From Lachnospiraceae bacterium UBA938 (GTDB lineage Bacteria; Bacillota; Clostridia; Lachnospirales; Lachnospiraceae), in NCBI GenBank assembly GCA_002293475.1, contig DBDG01000004.1:1-19811 (forward strand): a stretch of 19,811 nucleotides of DNA. The letters run 5' to 3'. Of this stretch, positions 1 through 7,273 are shown piece after piece. Below the pieces are notes generated by a model that made no database searches, was not told where the DNA came from, and saw nothing but the letters and a program-made list of their open reading frames with translations. Position numbers and translations under genes: made by a program. The first letter of the stretch is position 1, and every line of letters begins with the position of its first letter.

Positions 1-770
1 TTGCCGCCTTTGCCGCCGTTACCGCCGGCACCTGATTGGGTCGAAAAAGCAACGCTTGTTACAGAAGGATCTATTTTTTCGAAACTGAGAATGGCCGTCT
101 GTGAAGCATAGCCGTCATGGCCGTCATAACCGTTTCCGCCGTTATCGCCGTTGGCACCGGCGGCACCATTGGTAGCCTTGTTGACAATCACACTGCCGCT
201 GTTTACTTTTGCGTCCCGGCCGTTAGCGCCGTTAGCAGCATCAGACCTATCGGCACCGGCCTTACCGTCTGCTCCTTTAGTGCCGAATATGCCGAATCGG
301 TAAGATACTCTAGTTTTTTGGGGATCTGACTCAATCGAGCCGTTGGTAATACCGGAACTTTTGCTGTAACTGCCATAGACCAGATTACTTACGCTCAGGG
401 TAAAAACGCTGTTTTCCACCTTGACGGAGGCCCCGTTCCCTAACTGCAGAGTATTGATTGCCAGTGAAACATTGACTCCCTTATCAATGACCCATTGCTG
501 GTTGTCACCTACCGTGACCGTATCGGCAGCACCTAAAGTCACCTCGGCAGCCATCCCTTGCGGAAACTCGGCAATATCACCGGTGAATATCCCTCTGGTC
601 AGGGACACTCCTTGGCTTTGTGACGGTGCCGAATCCCGGATGATCTCCGATATCTCAGGGGTGATGTGAAACAATTCCCGCAGTTCGGCGGGACTGGATA
701 TCCTGGTGGCAATGGCACCGGAAGCTCCGTCGTTATTCAGTTTTTGGACAATTTTGTCGTAGATAGACAT
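1..770 (-). CDS. Glycine-rich, collagen-like hypothetical protein (partial, 3' end outside window)
   Basis: Reading the minus strand from an ATG at 768-770 gives an open frame of 256 codons with no stop before the left edge, so only the N-terminal part is present. A GGAGA ribosome binding site lies just upstream (about 779-783). Residues 1-50 are polar and probably helical, with no signal peptide or membrane segment. Residues about 55-160 are Ser/Thr/Val/Gly-rich and probably beta-structured. From residue about 160 the protein becomes Gly/Asn/Asp/Ala-rich with Gly at roughly every third position (GTKGADGKAGAD, GANGDNGGNGYDGHDGY), and it ends at the edge in GAGGNGGKGG. This is collagen-like, but not a clean Gly-X-Y array. 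I do not recognise the N-terminal domain and assign no function. It is divergently transcribed from the secreted-enzyme operon. The plus-strand frames across this region are shadows of its GC-rich codons. Confidence 0.8.
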   Translation of the reverse strand, partial: MSIYDKIVQKLNNDGASGAIATRISSPAELRELFHITPEISEIIRDSAPSQSQGVSLTRGIFTGDIAEFPQGMAAEVTLGAADTVTVGDNQQWVIDKGVNVSLAINTLQLGNGASVKVENSVFTLSVSNLVYGSYSKSSGITNGSIESDPQKTRVSYRFGIFGTKGADGKAGADRSDAANGANGRDAKVNSGSVIVNKATNGAAGANGDNGGNGYDGHDGYASQTAILSFEKIDPSVTSVAFSTQSGAGGNGGKGG

Positions 771-797
771 TTTTTGGTCTCCTTTTTTTATTTTCAG

Positions 798-825
798 TTG
801 CGGATGGGTCTGGACTCATCCGCAA
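798..825 (-). promoter_or_regulatory. 5'-UTR stem-loop upstream of the glycine-rich gene
   Basis: A perfect 9-bp inverted repeat (TTGCGGATG / CATCCGCAA) with a 10-nt loop lies about 28 nt upstream of the ATG of the minus-strand gene, just ahead of its A-rich ribosome binding region. It has no T tract in either direction, so it does not look like an intrinsic terminator. It may stabilise the leader or modulate translation; that role is inference. Confidence 0.5.
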
Positions 826-939
826 AACTGAATTCATATATATTGGGGCGATCGGAATAATTAATGCCGTATATTGACGCACCGCCTACACAATAACCAT
901 TTTATTATAGAGAAGCAGAAAATATTCTAAACGTAAATG

Positions 940-964
940 AGACAAAAAAACTGTCAAATAGACA
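940..964 (+). promoter_or_regulatory. Putative operator shared with the chitinase promoter
   Basis: Positions 940-959 are identical, 20 of 20, to the reverse complement of 19613-19632 upstream of the chitinase gene. The core is GACA (941-944), seven bases, TGTC (952-955), five bases, GACA (961-964), that is, inverted TGTC/GACA half-sites. The 20-mer ends 89 nt before the ATG at 1049; the chitinase copy ends 86 nt before its ATG. Poor -35/-10 candidates (TTGTAG at 972-977, TATAAA at 993-998, 15-nt spacer) lie downstream, so an activator site is plausible. The binding protein is unknown. Confidence 0.6.
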
Positions 965-1040
965 AGTTATATTGTAGTATGGAGATTTAAAATATAAAAT
1001 AAAAATGTAAATATCAATGAACTGACCTAGGAGGTAAAGA

Positions 1041-1052
1041 ATGTCGATATGA
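1041..1052 (+). other. Three-codon mini-ORF (Met-Ser-Ile-stop) overlapping the beta-helix gene start
   Basis: AGGAGG at 1029-1034 is ideally spaced (6 nt) from an ATG at 1041, but that frame stops after three codons. Its TGA (1050-1052) overlaps the ATG at 1049 as ATGA. The start at 1049 is 14 nt from the same AGGAGG, which is long. Either ribosomes initiate at 1041 and re-initiate at 1049, or 1049 (or the in-frame ATG at 1058) is used directly. Confidence 0.45.
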
Positions 1053-2338
1053 AGAAAATGAAAAAATCCATCGTTATTATTTCAACCGCATTTCTGTCCC
1101 TTTTTATTCTGCTTTGGCCGGCCAGTTCTCAGGCGACCGCCTCGGAAATCTATGTCACCACATCACAGGAATTGTTTACGGCACTTAGAAATGCCCAACC
1201 CGGCGATGAAATCGTCATTGCGGAAGGCTCCTATGAAGGCAAGCTGGGAAGCAGCGCCAGCGGCGACGGCTCTTCTTTTTTCTTTTCCGACCGGAGCGGT
1301 ACCGCCGATGAGCCGATTATCCTGAGAAGTGAAAATCCTGACAATAAATCAGTCTTAAGCGGTTCCCGCATATCTGGCCAAGTTTTGCGGATTACCGGAG
1401 ATTACTGGATCATCCGTGACCTGAAACTCACCTATGCACAAAAGGGGATTGTCCTTGACAATTCCAACTACTCCCAGATCATTAACTGCGCGGTTTATCA
1501 TACCGGAAATGAAGCAATCCACCTGCGGGATAACAGCAGTTATAATCTGGTTGACGGCTGTACCGTGACGGACTCTGGCTACCAGACTGCCGGATACGGA
1601 GAAGGGATTTATATCGGTTCCGCCAAGAGCTCATGGGCAACCTACGGTGAAAAGTGTGATGACAATATCATCCAGAACTGTATCATCGGGCCGCATGTCA
1701 CCGCCGAGCATGTCGATATCAAAGAAGGAACCACCGGAACCATTGTTCGGAACTGCACGATGTACGGACAGGGCATGAGCGGCCAGAATTATGCCGACAG
1801 CTTCATTGATGTCAAAGGTAATGAAGTTCTGCTGGAAAACAATACCGGCTACCGGAACAACAACCCGGCGATTGCCGACGCTTTTCAGATTCACAGCCAG
1901 CTGACCGGCTGGGGGCTTGACAACGAAATATCCGGTAATACCGTTTATATGGACACTGCTTCCGGTTATGTCATCTATGCTGCTAACAATACCGATGCTG
2001 CCACCAGCGGCAATACCCGCATCCCGTCCGGCAGCATGTACTATGGAAACGTTACCGACAATTCAGGTAATCCTGGCGATCCCAGCGATCCTGACGATCC
2101 CAGCAATCCTGACGATCCCAGCGATCCTGACGATCCTAGCGATCCTAGCGATCCTGACGATCCCAGTGATCCTGACGATCCCGGGACAGATGTTCCGGCA
2201 GACACTTACAGCAATACCGCTACCTATGTCGCTGGCGATATTGTGGTTTACCAAGGGCTTACCTATCGGGCTAAGTGGTGGACCCTTGGCGTTGCACCCA
2301 ATCCCGACGACCAATGGGGAGCATGGGAATTAATTTAA
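1049..2338 (+). CDS. Secreted right-handed parallel beta-helix protein with C-terminal CBM5/12
   Basis: 429 residues. Residues 1-31 are a Sec signal peptide: Lys-rich start, hydrophobic core, likely cleavage after ATA. Residues about 35-335 show the short Asn/Gly/Ile-rich strand periodicity of right-handed parallel beta-helix proteins (Beta_helix/pectate-lyase superfamily): an entry segment LFTALRNAQPGDEIVIAEG, then turns such as GIVLDNSNYSQIINC and the HVDIKEGTTGTIVRNC region. Residues about 341-378 are an Asp/Pro/Ser linker. Residues about 387-429 are a CBM5/12 module with the AGDIVVY...YRAKWWT signature, closely like the two modules on the chitinase in this window. The family includes polysaccharide lyases (PL6 and others) and epimerases; I cannot assign a catalytic site or substrate. 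The CBM suggests action on or near chitin-like material. The GH89 gene follows after 95 bp on the same strand, probably in one operon. Confidence 0.85.
   Translation: MKKMKKSIVIISTAFLSLFILLWPASSQATASEIYVTTSQELFTALRNAQPGDEIVIAEGSYEGKLGSSASGDGSSFFFSDRSGTADEPIILRSENPDNKSVLSGSRISGQVLRITGDYWIIRDLKLTYAQKGIVLDNSNYSQIINCAVYHTGNEAIHLRDNSSYNLVDGCTVTDSGYQTAGYGEGIYIGSAKSSWATYGEKCDDNIIQNCIIGPHVTAEHVDIKEGTTGTIVRNCTMYGQGMSGQNYADSFIDVKGNEVLLENNTGYRNNNPAIADAFQIHSQLTGWGLDNEISGNTVYMDTASGYVIYAANNTDAATSGNTRIPSGSMYYGNVTDNSGNPGDPSDPDDPSNPDDPSDPDDPSDPSDPDDPSDPDDPGTDVPADTYSNTATYVAGDIVVYQGLTYRAKWWTLGVAPNPDDQWGAWELI
2072..2182 (+). repeat. Asp-Pro-Ser linker repeat inside the beta-helix gene
   Basis: A tandem array of near-identical 9-bp units (GATCCTGAC, GATCCCAGC and variants) encodes about a dozen D-P-S / D-P-D triplets. 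It separates the beta-helix from the CBM. It is coding and of flexible-linker type; such arrays change length easily by slippage. Confidence 0.85.
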
Positions 2339-2433
2339 GGTATCACTTTCGCATCTGTGTTTCCTTAATTCGACACATATTTACCCGCAATATATATTAC
2401 CCAACATATCTTGAAAACATAGGAGGAAAGCTT

Positions 2434-5400
2434 ATGGAGCAAAAAAGAATCCGTACCTTGGCACGTCTTATGACGCTGCTGCTCACCTTGTACCTTGCGG
2501 TACCACAGATGCCGACAGCATATGCTGCGGCCGCAAAGATTACACCTTTATCCATCATAGGAAAAAGCACGTCCGGGTACCCCGCGACAAACGCCATTGA
2601 CGGTAACAATGCCACTTATTGGACGGCACCGGCCAGCAATACCATGCAGGATCATAACCGCAGTATTGATATAAAACTGGATGGCTTGTATGATTTATCG
2701 TCAATCACCGTTAAAAACCCGACGACGCCTGCCGGCGTGTATTACCATTATCAGATATACGCCAGCGAAAACGGCGAAAGCTTTACTAAGATAGCCTATA
2801 AATCAGATAATACGGCGGCAACATCGGGCGGAAATACCTTTGATTTGTCCGAGAATGCCGGTGCCAAGGAAGTCAGTATTGTCCGTATCAACCTCTCCTA
2901 CGCCTCAGACACCTTCGCGGGCCGGATTTCCGAAGTTGAACTGTACGGTGAAAAGAAATCTTCCACAATACCGGCTAAACCGGCCATATCCGTCACCGAT
3001 TTTGAAGACACGGAGTGGGCGACGGAGTATGCCCGGTTCGAATCAGACGCAAACTATGCCGAAGCAAAAACCCTTGAGGAAATGAGCGCCTTGGTAGGCA
3101 GAGTACTGGGAGATACCTGGCAGAGCTCTTTTGAGTTTGAGATCAAGGATGTCATGGGCAACGGTCAGGATGCCTTTGAGATTGAAGGAGCTTCCGGAGG
3201 TATAACCATCCGAGGGCGCAACGGCATATCGATGGCATCCGGCTTTAATTACTACTTGAAAAACTATGCCCACGTCAACTATAACCCGCTCTTTGTCAGC
3301 AACCTAGATATGCCGGCCACGCTGCCGATGCCCGATGGGGTCATTATGCGTAAGACGGATTACGATGAACGCTATGCCCTGAACTTCTGTACCCTGTCAT
3401 ACACAATGGCCTTTTGGGGCTGGGATGAATACGAGGCCTATCTGGACTGGGCGGCCATGAACGGCATTAACCTGATCCTAGATATCGCGGGCCAGGAAGA
3501 AGTATTGCGCCGGGTCTTGCTGCAATACGGATATTCAGAAATAGAGATCCGCGACTACATAAGCGGCCCGGCTTATTTCGCCTGGTTCTATATGCAGAAC
3601 ATGACCAGCTTTGGCGGGCCTCTGCCGGATAACTGGTTCTCGCAGCGTGTGGAATTGGGACGCCGGATGCATGACCGGATGCAAACCTATGGAATCCGCC
3701 CCGTATTGCAAGGCTATTCCGGCATGGTGCCGACAGATTTTGCTGCCAAAAATTCAGGCGCCCAGGTGATTTCACAGGGAACCTGGTGCGGTTTTACTCG
3801 TCCTTCCATGCTACGCACCCTGATTTCAAGCGGCCGGGATTATTTCTCTGAAGTCGCTGACGCTTTTTATGAGGCACAGCTTGATCTGTTCGGAGATGTT
3901 ACAGATTACTACGCCGTGGATCCCTTTCATGAGGGCGGCAACATGGGCGGTATGAATGCCACCTCTGTGTATGCACGGATCCAGCAAAAGATGATGGCGA
4001 CCGATCCAGATGCAATCTGGGTCGTACAGCAATGGCTGAATAACATTACCACGGCTAAACTGAATGGGTTAAACAAAAACCATGTTGTTGTTCTAGATCT
4101 TTTTTCGGAAATGCGCCCACAACACAGCGCAATGGAAAGTACCGGTGTGAAGTGGATCTGGAATATGCTTCACAGTTTTGGCGGCCGTATGGGACTGTTT
4201 GGCGATTTGCCGGTCATCACGCAAGGGCCGCCCACAGACTTTGCAAACAACAATTATATGGTTGGTATCGGCGTGACGCCGGAGGCTTATTCCAACTCAG
4301 GCATTATGTATGATTTGATGGGGGATATGACTTGGGTCAGTACCCCGATTTCTTATCAGGATTATTTGGAAAGTTATGTGACCAGCCGTTATGGGGTGTT
4401 AAATCAAGATGCTTTGGACGGATGGAACATCCTTGCGGAAACGGCGTATGCATCAAAAACCGCTGTCGTCCAAGGACCTCCCGAATCAGTCATCAATGCC
4501 CGCCCCAGCATGAATTTTACGACAGCTTCTACATGGGGGAATGGCACCTATATGTATGAAAAAGAAGAACTGGAAGCGGCGCTGCCATACTTTATTGCCG
4601 CCTATGACGAATTGAGCGACAATCCTGCCTTTATATACGATTTCGTCGAAGTAACTGCTCAGGTACTGTCCACCGCAACGCTGGAGTATTACCGCAGTAT
4701 GACGGCGGCCTACAATGCTAATAATGAAACCGACTTTTTGCTATACTCGGAAAAATTCTTGGGTGGAATCCGGCTTATGGAAGATGTCCTCGCCGTCAGC
4801 CCGGAATTTGGCGTCGGCCAATGGATCAACGGCGCACGAACGATGATGGACGACATGGATGACTGGACTAAAGACCTGTTTGAGTTTAATGCGCGTGCGC
4901 TGATTACCACTTGGGGCGGCCAGAAAAATGTCAGCGGCGGGCTGGGGGACTATTCTAACCGCCAATGGTCCGGTTTGACCGAGGGTTTATATCGTCAGCG
5001 CTGGGAACGGTTTATTACCGCGCTGAGAAACGGCACGGCCACGCCGAATAGCAACACCTACTTTCAAATGGAGTGGGAATGGGCCAACAAAAAATCAGAC
5101 GAGGGTCACGGCTATACCACCGTCAGCTCAGGCGAAAACCTAAAATCCTTAGCATCTTCAGTGTATGAAGACTATACCCTGACCAATATGGAAGAATCCT
5201 TGGCGAAGGAGCGGGTAAATATCGCCCTGAGCAAGACCGTCACCGCCAATCCGGCGGGCGGCACCACTGCCAACCTGACTAATGGTGACCTCGGCGGCAC
5301 CCCATGGTCGGCGGCTTCCGCCGATGTGGACAGTGTGACGCTGACTCTGGATCTCGGCGAGACAAAAGATATCGACGGGGTCGCCTTCGTCATGGAACAG

Positions 5401-6714
5401 GCAGCGGGTGGTTATATCATCACCTATACCGTTGAGGCGCTTCTAGGAAGCCAGACGACGCTGATTGCTGAAAAAACCGATGCCACCCCCGTCAGCGGCA
5501 CCACTGAACTGGAATTTACGGGCCAGGCTGACAAGATACGTTATACTTTCAGCAAACACAGTGAGGCTCCGGCGGAATATATCCTGACCCTGACACAGTT
5601 GATGATCTACGGTGGGCAAAGCACGGAATCAACTGCCCAGAATCTGGCCGCCGGCAAAACCGCATCGTATTACGCCGGTAGCCTTAATCTTACTAATGAC
5701 GAGACCCTGAAGGCCTCTCTTAAGACTGTGACCTTTGGCAATTCCAGTGGCAATCTGACCAACGGCGATTTAAACGGCACAGCATGGGGGCCGCAGAGCA
5801 GCTATCCGGTCGCCTTTAAGATCGATCTAGGACAAGAATACCCTATCGACCAAATAAAAACTGCCTTTGAGCGGCTGGAAACGGGCAATACTAACCCCAG
5901 CATCACCAATCCGGACCCTGACAACAATCCGCTCAAATCTTATAAGTTTAAAATCATTACGGAAGATGCCGCCGGAAATATGACCGTGGTTCTGGACAAA
6001 ACAAACCATACCGGCAACCTCGACAGCCGGTTCTATACGGCCGACGTTCAAGATGATGTGAAAGCGATCTATGCGGTAATCTTAGACCGTAACACCCCGA
6101 ACAATGAAATCGGCGCAGGTAACGGCTGGCCGGCCTTTACGCAGATCCAGGCATTCGAGTGGATACGCCCGGCGGCGGAAAATGTATCGGCAGGCAAAAC
6201 CGCGACTGTCGCCGGCAGCGGCATCGACATTACCAATGACAATAACCTGAAGGCCTCCCTCAAGACGGCGACGTTCAGCGGTTCCAGCCCGAACCTGACA
6301 AACGGTGACCTAAACGGCACGGCATGGGGGCCGCAAAGCAATTATCCGGTCGCGTTTAAGATTGACTTAGGAAAAGAATATCTGATCAGTGAAATTAAAA
6401 CTGCTTTTGAACGGTTAGAAACAGGCAATACAAACCCTAATATCACCAATCCAGATCCAGATAATATTCCGCTTAAATCCTATAAGTTTAAGATCATTAC
6501 GGAAGATGCCGCCGGGAACATGACCGTGATCATGGATAAAACAAACCATACCGGCAACCTCGACAACCGGTTCTATACGGCGAGGGTCGACAGTGGCGTT
6601 AAGGTTATCTATGCGGTAATATTAGGCCACAACGGACAGACCAATGAGATAGGCGCAGGCAATGGCTGGCCGGCCTTTACGCAGATTCAGGCGTTTGGGA
6701 CAGATGTAAACTAA
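2434..6714 (+). CDS. Secreted alpha-N-acetylglucosaminidase, GH89 (NAGLU family), with CBM32-like modules
   Basis: 1426 residues. The ATG at 2434 is chosen because AGGAGG stands just upstream (2421-2426) and a signal peptide follows (residues 1-32, ending TAYAAA); the frame opens further upstream, inside the previous gene. Residues about 34-173 are an F5/8-type (CBM32-like) domain. About 200-290 is the NAGLU N-terminal domain. About 291-640 is the TIM barrel with strong family motifs (NFCTLSY, WAAMNGINL, GPAYFAW, QGTWCGF, VVLDLFSE, MLHSFGG). About 640-920 is the helical C-terminal domain. Glu500 (DPFHEGG) and Glu617 (GVTPEAY) are 117 residues apart, matching the acid/base and nucleophile spacing known for Clostridium perfringens GH89, so the enzyme should be active. 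A CBM-like domain (about 928-1066) and two duplicated modules follow. The family removes terminal alpha-linked GlcNAc, for example from gastric-type mucin. No sortase or SLH motif is seen. Confidence 0.95.
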   Translation: MEQKRIRTLARLMTLLLTLYLAVPQMPTAYAAAAKITPLSIIGKSTSGYPATNAIDGNNATYWTAPASNTMQDHNRSIDIKLDGLYDLSSITVKNPTTPAGVYYHYQIYASENGESFTKIAYKSDNTAATSGGNTFDLSENAGAKEVSIVRINLSYASDTFAGRISEVELYGEKKSSTIPAKPAISVTDFEDTEWATEYARFESDANYAEAKTLEEMSALVGRVLGDTWQSSFEFEIKDVMGNGQDAFEIEGASGGITIRGRNGISMASGFNYYLKNYAHVNYNPLFVSNLDMPATLPMPDGVIMRKTDYDERYALNFCTLSYTMAFWGWDEYEAYLDWAAMNGINLILDIAGQEEVLRRVLLQYGYSEIEIRDYISGPAYFAWFYMQNMTSFGGPLPDNWFSQRVELGRRMHDRMQTYGIRPVLQGYSGMVPTDFAAKNSGAQVISQGTWCGFTRPSMLRTLISSGRDYFSEVADAFYEAQLDLFGDVTDYYAVDPFHEGGNMGGMNATSVYARIQQKMMATDPDAIWVVQQWLNNITTAKLNGLNKNHVVVLDLFSEMRPQHSAMESTGVKWIWNMLHSFGGRMGLFGDLPVITQGPPTDFANNNYMVGIGVTPEAYSNSGIMYDLMGDMTWVSTPISYQDYLESYVTSRYGVLNQDALDGWNILAETAYASKTAVVQGPPESVINARPSMNFTTASTWGNGTYMYEKEELEAALPYFIAAYDELSDNPAFIYDFVEVTAQVLSTATLEYYRSMTAAYNANNETDFLLYSEKFLGGIRLMEDVLAVSPEFGVGQWINGARTMMDDMDDWTKDLFEFNARALITTWGGQKNVSGGLGDYSNRQWSGLTEGLYRQRWERFITALRNGTATPNSNTYFQMEWEWANKKSDEGHGYTTVSSGENLKSLASSVYEDYTLTNMEESLAKERVNIALSKTVTANPAGGTTANLTNGDLGGTPWSAASADVDSVTLTLDLGETKDIDGVAFVMEQAAGGYIITYTVEALLGSQTTLIAEKTDATPVSGTTELEFTGQADKIRYTFSKHSEAPAEYILTLTQLMIYGGQSTESTAQNLAAGKTASYYAGSLNLTNDETLKASLKTVTFGNSSGNLTNGDLNGTAWGPQSSYPVAFKIDLGQEYPIDQIKTAFERLETGNTNPSITNPDPDNNPLKSYKFKIITEDAAGNMTVVLDKTNHTGNLDSRFYTADVQDDVKAIYAVILDRNTPNNEIGAGNGWPAFTQIQAFEWIRPAAENVSAGKTATVAGSGIDITNDNNLKASLKTATFSGSSPNLTNGDLNGTAWGPQSNYPVAFKIDLGKEYLISEIKTAFERLETGNTNPNITNPDPDNIPLKSYKFKIITEDAAGNMTVIMDKTNHTGNLDNRFYTARVDSGVKVIYAVILGHNGQTNEIGAGNGWPAFTQIQAFGTDVN
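5641..6714 (+). repeat. Tandem 540-bp duplication encoding the two C-terminal modules of the GH89 enzyme
   Basis: Unit 1 (5641-6180) and unit 2 (6181-6714) align without gaps at an offset of exactly 540 bp over the parts compared: the block at 5761-5820 matches 6301-6360, and 5941 onward matches 6481 onward. Proteins share long identical stretches (NLTNGDLNGTAWGPQS, TAFERLETGNTNP, FKIITEDAAGNMTV, NEIGAGNGWPAFTQIQAF). Each unit begins near a (N/D)L or NV-x-AGKTA start and contains an FKIDLG strand typical of discoidin-like folds, so they are probably carbohydrate-binding. DNA-level similarity points to a fairly recent internal duplication. Confidence 0.9.
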
Positions 6715-6754
6715 AGTACAAGGAAAAATACTATACGGAGATTGACTGGCTTCT

Positions 6755-6790
6755 AAGTCACCTGAGAATCATGCGATTCTCAGGTGACTT
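6755..6790 (+). terminator. Perfect 16-bp stem-loop after the GH89 gene
   Basis: AAGTCACCTGAGAATC, loop ATGC, GATTCTCAGGTGACTT: a perfect 16-bp stem, 40 nt after the GH89 stop and 7 nt before the -35 of the next promoter. The stem is strong, but only a CTTTATAA stretch follows, not a real T tract. It is best read as the 3' boundary of the enzyme operon, as a weak terminator or an RNA-stabilising hairpin. An operator role for the next gene is less likely. Confidence 0.6.
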
Positions 6791-6797
6791 TATAAGG

Positions 6798-6826
6798 TTG
6801 ACAAAATAAGAATAGTTGCATATAAT
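6798..6826 (+). promoter_or_regulatory. Consensus sigma-A promoter of the metal-sensor/zinc-exporter operon
   Basis: TTGACA (6798-6803), a 17-nt spacer, and TATAAT (6821-6826): both hexamers match the consensus exactly. Transcription would start near 6833, about 35 nt before the chosen ATG. Such a strong promoter fits a repressor-controlled detoxification operon. I could not recognise a clean 12-2-12 SmtB/CadC-type operator in it. Confidence 0.85.
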
Positions 6827-6867
6827 TAATTGAGAAGTTGATCAATCATATCGGTAAGGAGCAAAGG

Positions 6868-7221
6868 ATGTCTAATTTATCTGTTTGTGACTGTGAAGTT
6901 ATTCATGCACATATCGTCAGGGAAGTACAGGAAATGATGCCCGTACCCGATGATTTTAACGAACTGGCCACCTTATACAAAATGTTTTCTGACAGCACCC
7001 GTCTCAAAATCCTTTGGGCGCTACACTGCCATGAAATGTGTGTATGCGACTTGGCATGCCTCCTGAACATGACCAAGTCCGCTATTTCGCATCAGCTTAA
7101 GTCGCTTCGGCTCACTAACCTAGTTAAGACCAGGAAAGAGGCACAGATTGTCTATTATTCGCTTGCCGACGCACATGTAAACGATATCTTTGAAAAGGGA
7201 TTCGAGCATATCCATGAATAA
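6868..7221 (+). CDS. ArsR/SmtB-family metal-responsive repressor (CadC/SmtB-like)
   Basis: 117 residues. ATG 6868 is preceded by AAGGAG (6856-6861) at 6 nt; an in-frame TTG at 6838 lies only about 5 nt from the predicted transcription start and is rejected. The winged-helix DNA reader is DLACLLNMTKSAISHQLKSLR (about 61-81), followed by the wing. Two metal sites are visible. One is alpha3N, CadC-like: Cys7 and Cys9 at the N-terminus with Cys58 and Cys60 in EMCVCDL. The other is alpha5, SmtB-like: Asp101, His103, His114 and Glu117, with exactly the DxH-x10-HxxE spacing. The family represses its own operon and releases DNA on binding Zn, Cd or Pb. The CDF exporter follows after 52 bp, so zinc (possibly also Cd/Pb) efflux is the likely regulated output. 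Which site is regulatory cannot be told from sequence. Confidence 0.93.
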   Translation: MSNLSVCDCEVIHAHIVREVQEMMPVPDDFNELATLYKMFSDSTRLKILWALHCHEMCVCDLACLLNMTKSAISHQLKSLRLTNLVKTRKEAQIVYYSLADAHVNDIFEKGFEHIHE

Positions 7222-7273
7222 CAGGATATAACCCCTTGTTAAAATACATAGCACCGATAAAAGGAGAATCATT

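Noticed and set aside
117..860. Three plus-strand open frames across the left end
   Set aside because: They are antisense to the minus-strand Gly-rich gene, which has a ribosome binding site and a coherent protein; the repeated GCC/CCG codons keep the other strand open by chance.
2072..2182. Short regular repeats that could suggest a CRISPR array or minisatellite
   Set aside because: Units are 9 bp with no spacers, stay in frame and encode a DPS/DPD linker.
2275..2433. Longer N-terminus for the GH89 gene starting inside the beta-helix gene
   Set aside because: It would overlap coding DNA of the previous gene, place 53 residues before the signal peptide, and ignore the AGGAGG directly before ATG 2434.
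6755..6790. Perfect 16-bp inverted repeat as operator for the ArsR-type sensor
   Set aside because: It lies upstream of the -35 and does not resemble SmtB/CadC operators; a 3' hairpin of the GH89 transcript is simpler, though not proven.
6838..6867. TTG start ten codons upstream for the ArsR-type sensor
   Set aside because: It lies about 5 nt after the predicted transcription start and has no ribosome binding site; ATG 6868 has AAGGAG at 6 nt.
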